Source: UBA3941 sp002385665
GTDB taxonomy: Bacteria > Bacillota > Clostridia > Caldicoprobacterales > UBA3941
NCBI GenBank assembly: GCA_050949255.1
Contig: JBMNFJ010000016.1
Coordinates: 744,001 to 808,000, forward strand
Direction: 5' to 3'
DNA length: 64,000 nucleotides
In this document: one piece after another, positions 62,712 to 64,000 of the stretch
Layout of the letters: each line of letters begins with the position of its first letter
How positions within the stretch are numbered: the first letter of the stretch is position 1
Position numbers and translations under genes: made by a program
The notes under the pieces: model-generated
Seen by the model: only the letters and a program-made list of their open reading frames with translations
The model's database searches: none
What the model was told of the DNA's origin: nothing

Positions 62712-62777
62712 TGTAAAGGGGGTCTCAATGTGTTTGTGAGGTCGATTATATTATTAGCCTTTTTATTTTTTTTATGC

Positions 62778-62808
62778 AAAAAAGAAAGGCAGAATATCTG
62801 CCTAATAG
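62778..62808 (-). terminator. Terminator of rpsA
   Basis: On the - strand GGCAGATATTCTGCC forms a tight hairpin followed by TTTCTTTTTTGC. Confidence 0.75.
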
Positions 62809-62835
62809 AAAAATGATATTTAGATATAATCTTTA

Positions 62836-63984
62836 CTAGCTAAAATCTTCCGGGAAAAATTCTCCCAGTGATACAGTCATATCTTCTTTTTGAAATTGTT
62901 CTTCTTTTGCTTTAGGTTTAGCCGGCTCTGGTTTTATTCTTTCTTCAGGTAATAATTCTCTAATGCTAAGACTAATTCTTCTGTTTTCAGAATTAGCATC
63001 TAAAACCTTCACATCGACTTCTTGGCCAATGGTGAGCTCATCTTCTACCTTTTGTATCCTTCTGTTGGCTACTTGCGAAATATGAACTAACCCGTCCACG
63101 CCTGGCTCCAGTTCAATAAATGCACCAAAAGAAGTAATGCGTACTACTTTTCCCTTTACAGTTGAGCCTACAGGGTATTTCTCTTCTACATTATCCCATG
63201 GATGGGGCAAAGTCTGCTTGTAGCCAAGTGAAATCCTTTCTTTCTCGCGATCAACGGCTAAAACAATAACTTCCACATTCTCCTCTTCACTGAGGACCTC
63301 TCTAGGATCATTTACATGGCCCCAGGATAGATCAGAAATATGGATAAGGCCATCAACGCCACCAATATCAACAAAAGCGCCAAAATTTGTTAAGCGTTTT
63401 ACTACACCTTTGATTCGCTGACCTTCTTCAATTGAAGACCAAAGTTTCTGCCGTCTTTCTTCTTCCTCAGCCTCTAGTATAACTCTTTGAGAGGCTACTA
63501 CTCTCCTACGTCTTCTTTCCAGCTCAATTATTCTGAGCCGTAATGTCTTGCCAACAAAAGTGCTAAGATCTTCAACATAACTATTGGAGAGCTGGGAGGC
63601 AGGCACAAAGGCTCTAATATCACCTATCTTTGCGATGACTCCACCTTTTACCGCTTCTGTGCATATACCTTCAAATTCCTCCCCAGTCTCTAACCCTTTT
63701 TCTATAGCTTGCCATGCCCTTTTTCTTTCAACAGATTTACGCGATAGTATTACATTTCCTTCTTCATCCTTAACCTTAAGAACCTCTACTTCTACTTCAT
63801 CGCCTGGATTATACAAATCGAATGGAGTTTGATCTTCATCGAGTATTAGTTCATTCAGCGGTATAATTCCATCAGCCTTATAGCCGATATTGACAATCAC
63901 TTCAGATTCGTTGACGGATAGGACCGTTCCTTTTATCATTTGTCCGGATCTTAGGGTTACCATTGTCTCCTCAAAATCTTCCAT
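62836..63984 (-). CDS. rpsA: Ribosomal protein S1-like protein, four S1 domains (possibly the end of an IspH-S1 fusion)
   Basis: An RNA-binding protein with four S1 domains (about 10-80, 98-165, 188-258 and 272-345), each with the usual beta-barrel pattern; domains 3 and 4 have the consensus GFAFVD-like NFGAFVDIGGVDGLIHISDLSW and SFGAFIELEPGVDGLVHISQ. The C-terminus is a charged linker. The start could be ATG 63984, eight bases after AGAGG. However, the frame stays open upstream to the last base of the window, and in many clostridia S1 is fused to the C-terminus of IspH. So this may be a partial gene. Confidence 0.92.
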   Translation of the reverse strand: MEDFEETMVTLRSGQMIKGTVLSVNESEVIVNIGYKADGIIPLNELILDEDQTPFDLYNPGDEVEVEVLKVKDEEGNVILSRKSVERKRAWQAIEKGLETGEEFEGICTEAVKGGVIAKIGDIRAFVPASQLSNSYVEDLSTFVGKTLRLRIIELERRRRRVVASQRVILEAEEEERRQKLWSSIEEGQRIKGVVKRLTNFGAFVDIGGVDGLIHISDLSWGHVNDPREVLSEEENVEVIVLAVDREKERISLGYKQTLPHPWDNVEEKYPVGSTVKGKVVRITSFGAFIELEPGVDGLVHISQVANRRIQKVEDELTIGQEVDVKVLDANSENRRISLSIRELLPEERIKPEPAKPKAKEEQFQKEDMTVSLGEFFPEDFS

Positions 63985-64000
63985 AGTTATAGCCTCTTCC

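Overview
The window is a chromosomal stretch of a low-GC (AT-rich by eye, not computed), endospore-forming, probably anaerobic Firmicute of the class Clostridia. Sporulation and germination genes (spoVS with a near-perfect sigma-H promoter, a gerA-gerB-gerC operon, gerM), the Gram-positive RNases Y and HIII, DivIVA/SepF/YlmE/YlmG, PyrR attenuation and Bacillus-type LexA boxes point to Firmicutes. An oxygen-sensitive indolepyruvate:ferredoxin oxidoreductase points to Clostridia. I see no rRNA genes, insertion sequences, prophage blocks or CRISPR arrays. I cannot name the species.

Layout. 1-9.2 kb, mostly + strand: rny, spoVS, an M19 dipeptidase, an aminotransferase, proC-rnhC, a tyrosine recombinase, then a divergent SOS locus (yneA-like LysM gene and lexA) with three LexA boxes. 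9.2-17.9 kb, - strand: the operon miaB-mutS-mutL-miaA-hfq-(methionine gamma-lyase-like), driven by a strong promoter. 18.2-22 kb: germinant receptor operon. 22-26.1 kb: DUF1015 protein, a possible single-strand-annealing protein, bacteriohemerythrin, M20D amidohydrolase. 26.3-26.7 kb: five tRNAs. 27-33.6 kb: PHP phosphatase and a cyanophycin operon (cphB-cphA plus two acyl/aminoacyl-transferase-like genes). 34.3-36.3 kb: DegS/DegU-type two-component system with a small membrane ORF in front. 36.4-38.1 kb: alr and 5-formyl-THF cyclo-ligase. 38.3-44.1 kb: aryl-pyruvate oxidation module (iorA-iorB-paaK-ACT) next to a sodium:solute symporter. 44.4-45.7 kb: DUF1540 mini-gene and ten tRNAs. 45.9-50.6 kb: rdgB, gerM, rqcH, small proteins. 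50.8-54.4 kb: uraA and pyrR, each behind a PyrR-type attenuator, then rluD and lspA. 54.6-58.7 kb: cell-division cluster (HlyD-like, ylmE, sepF, ylmG, divIVA, yteA-like), without ylmH. 58.9-60.9 kb: a sigma-B-type partner-switching locus in which the RsbW-like protein has lost key ATP-binding residues while a second, intact ATPase gene sits after the sigma gene. 61.2-61.8 kb: six tRNAs on the + strand. Then an isolated cheR, and rpsA at the window edge, whose frame stays open to the last base.

How the genes work together. Most of the window is housekeeping: mismatch repair, tRNA modification, nucleotide sanitation, ribosome rescue, cell division, pyrimidine control. The accessory parts are the cyanophycin operon (nitrogen/carbon storage), the aryl-acid ferredoxin pathway, the SOS division-inhibitor locus and the unusual RsbV/RsbW/SigB locus. 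The last one is my best candidate for something mechanistically new. Starts were chosen by Shine-Dalgarno position; many lie downstream of the longest possible start. Promoters and terminators were found by eye; spacings were counted base by base.
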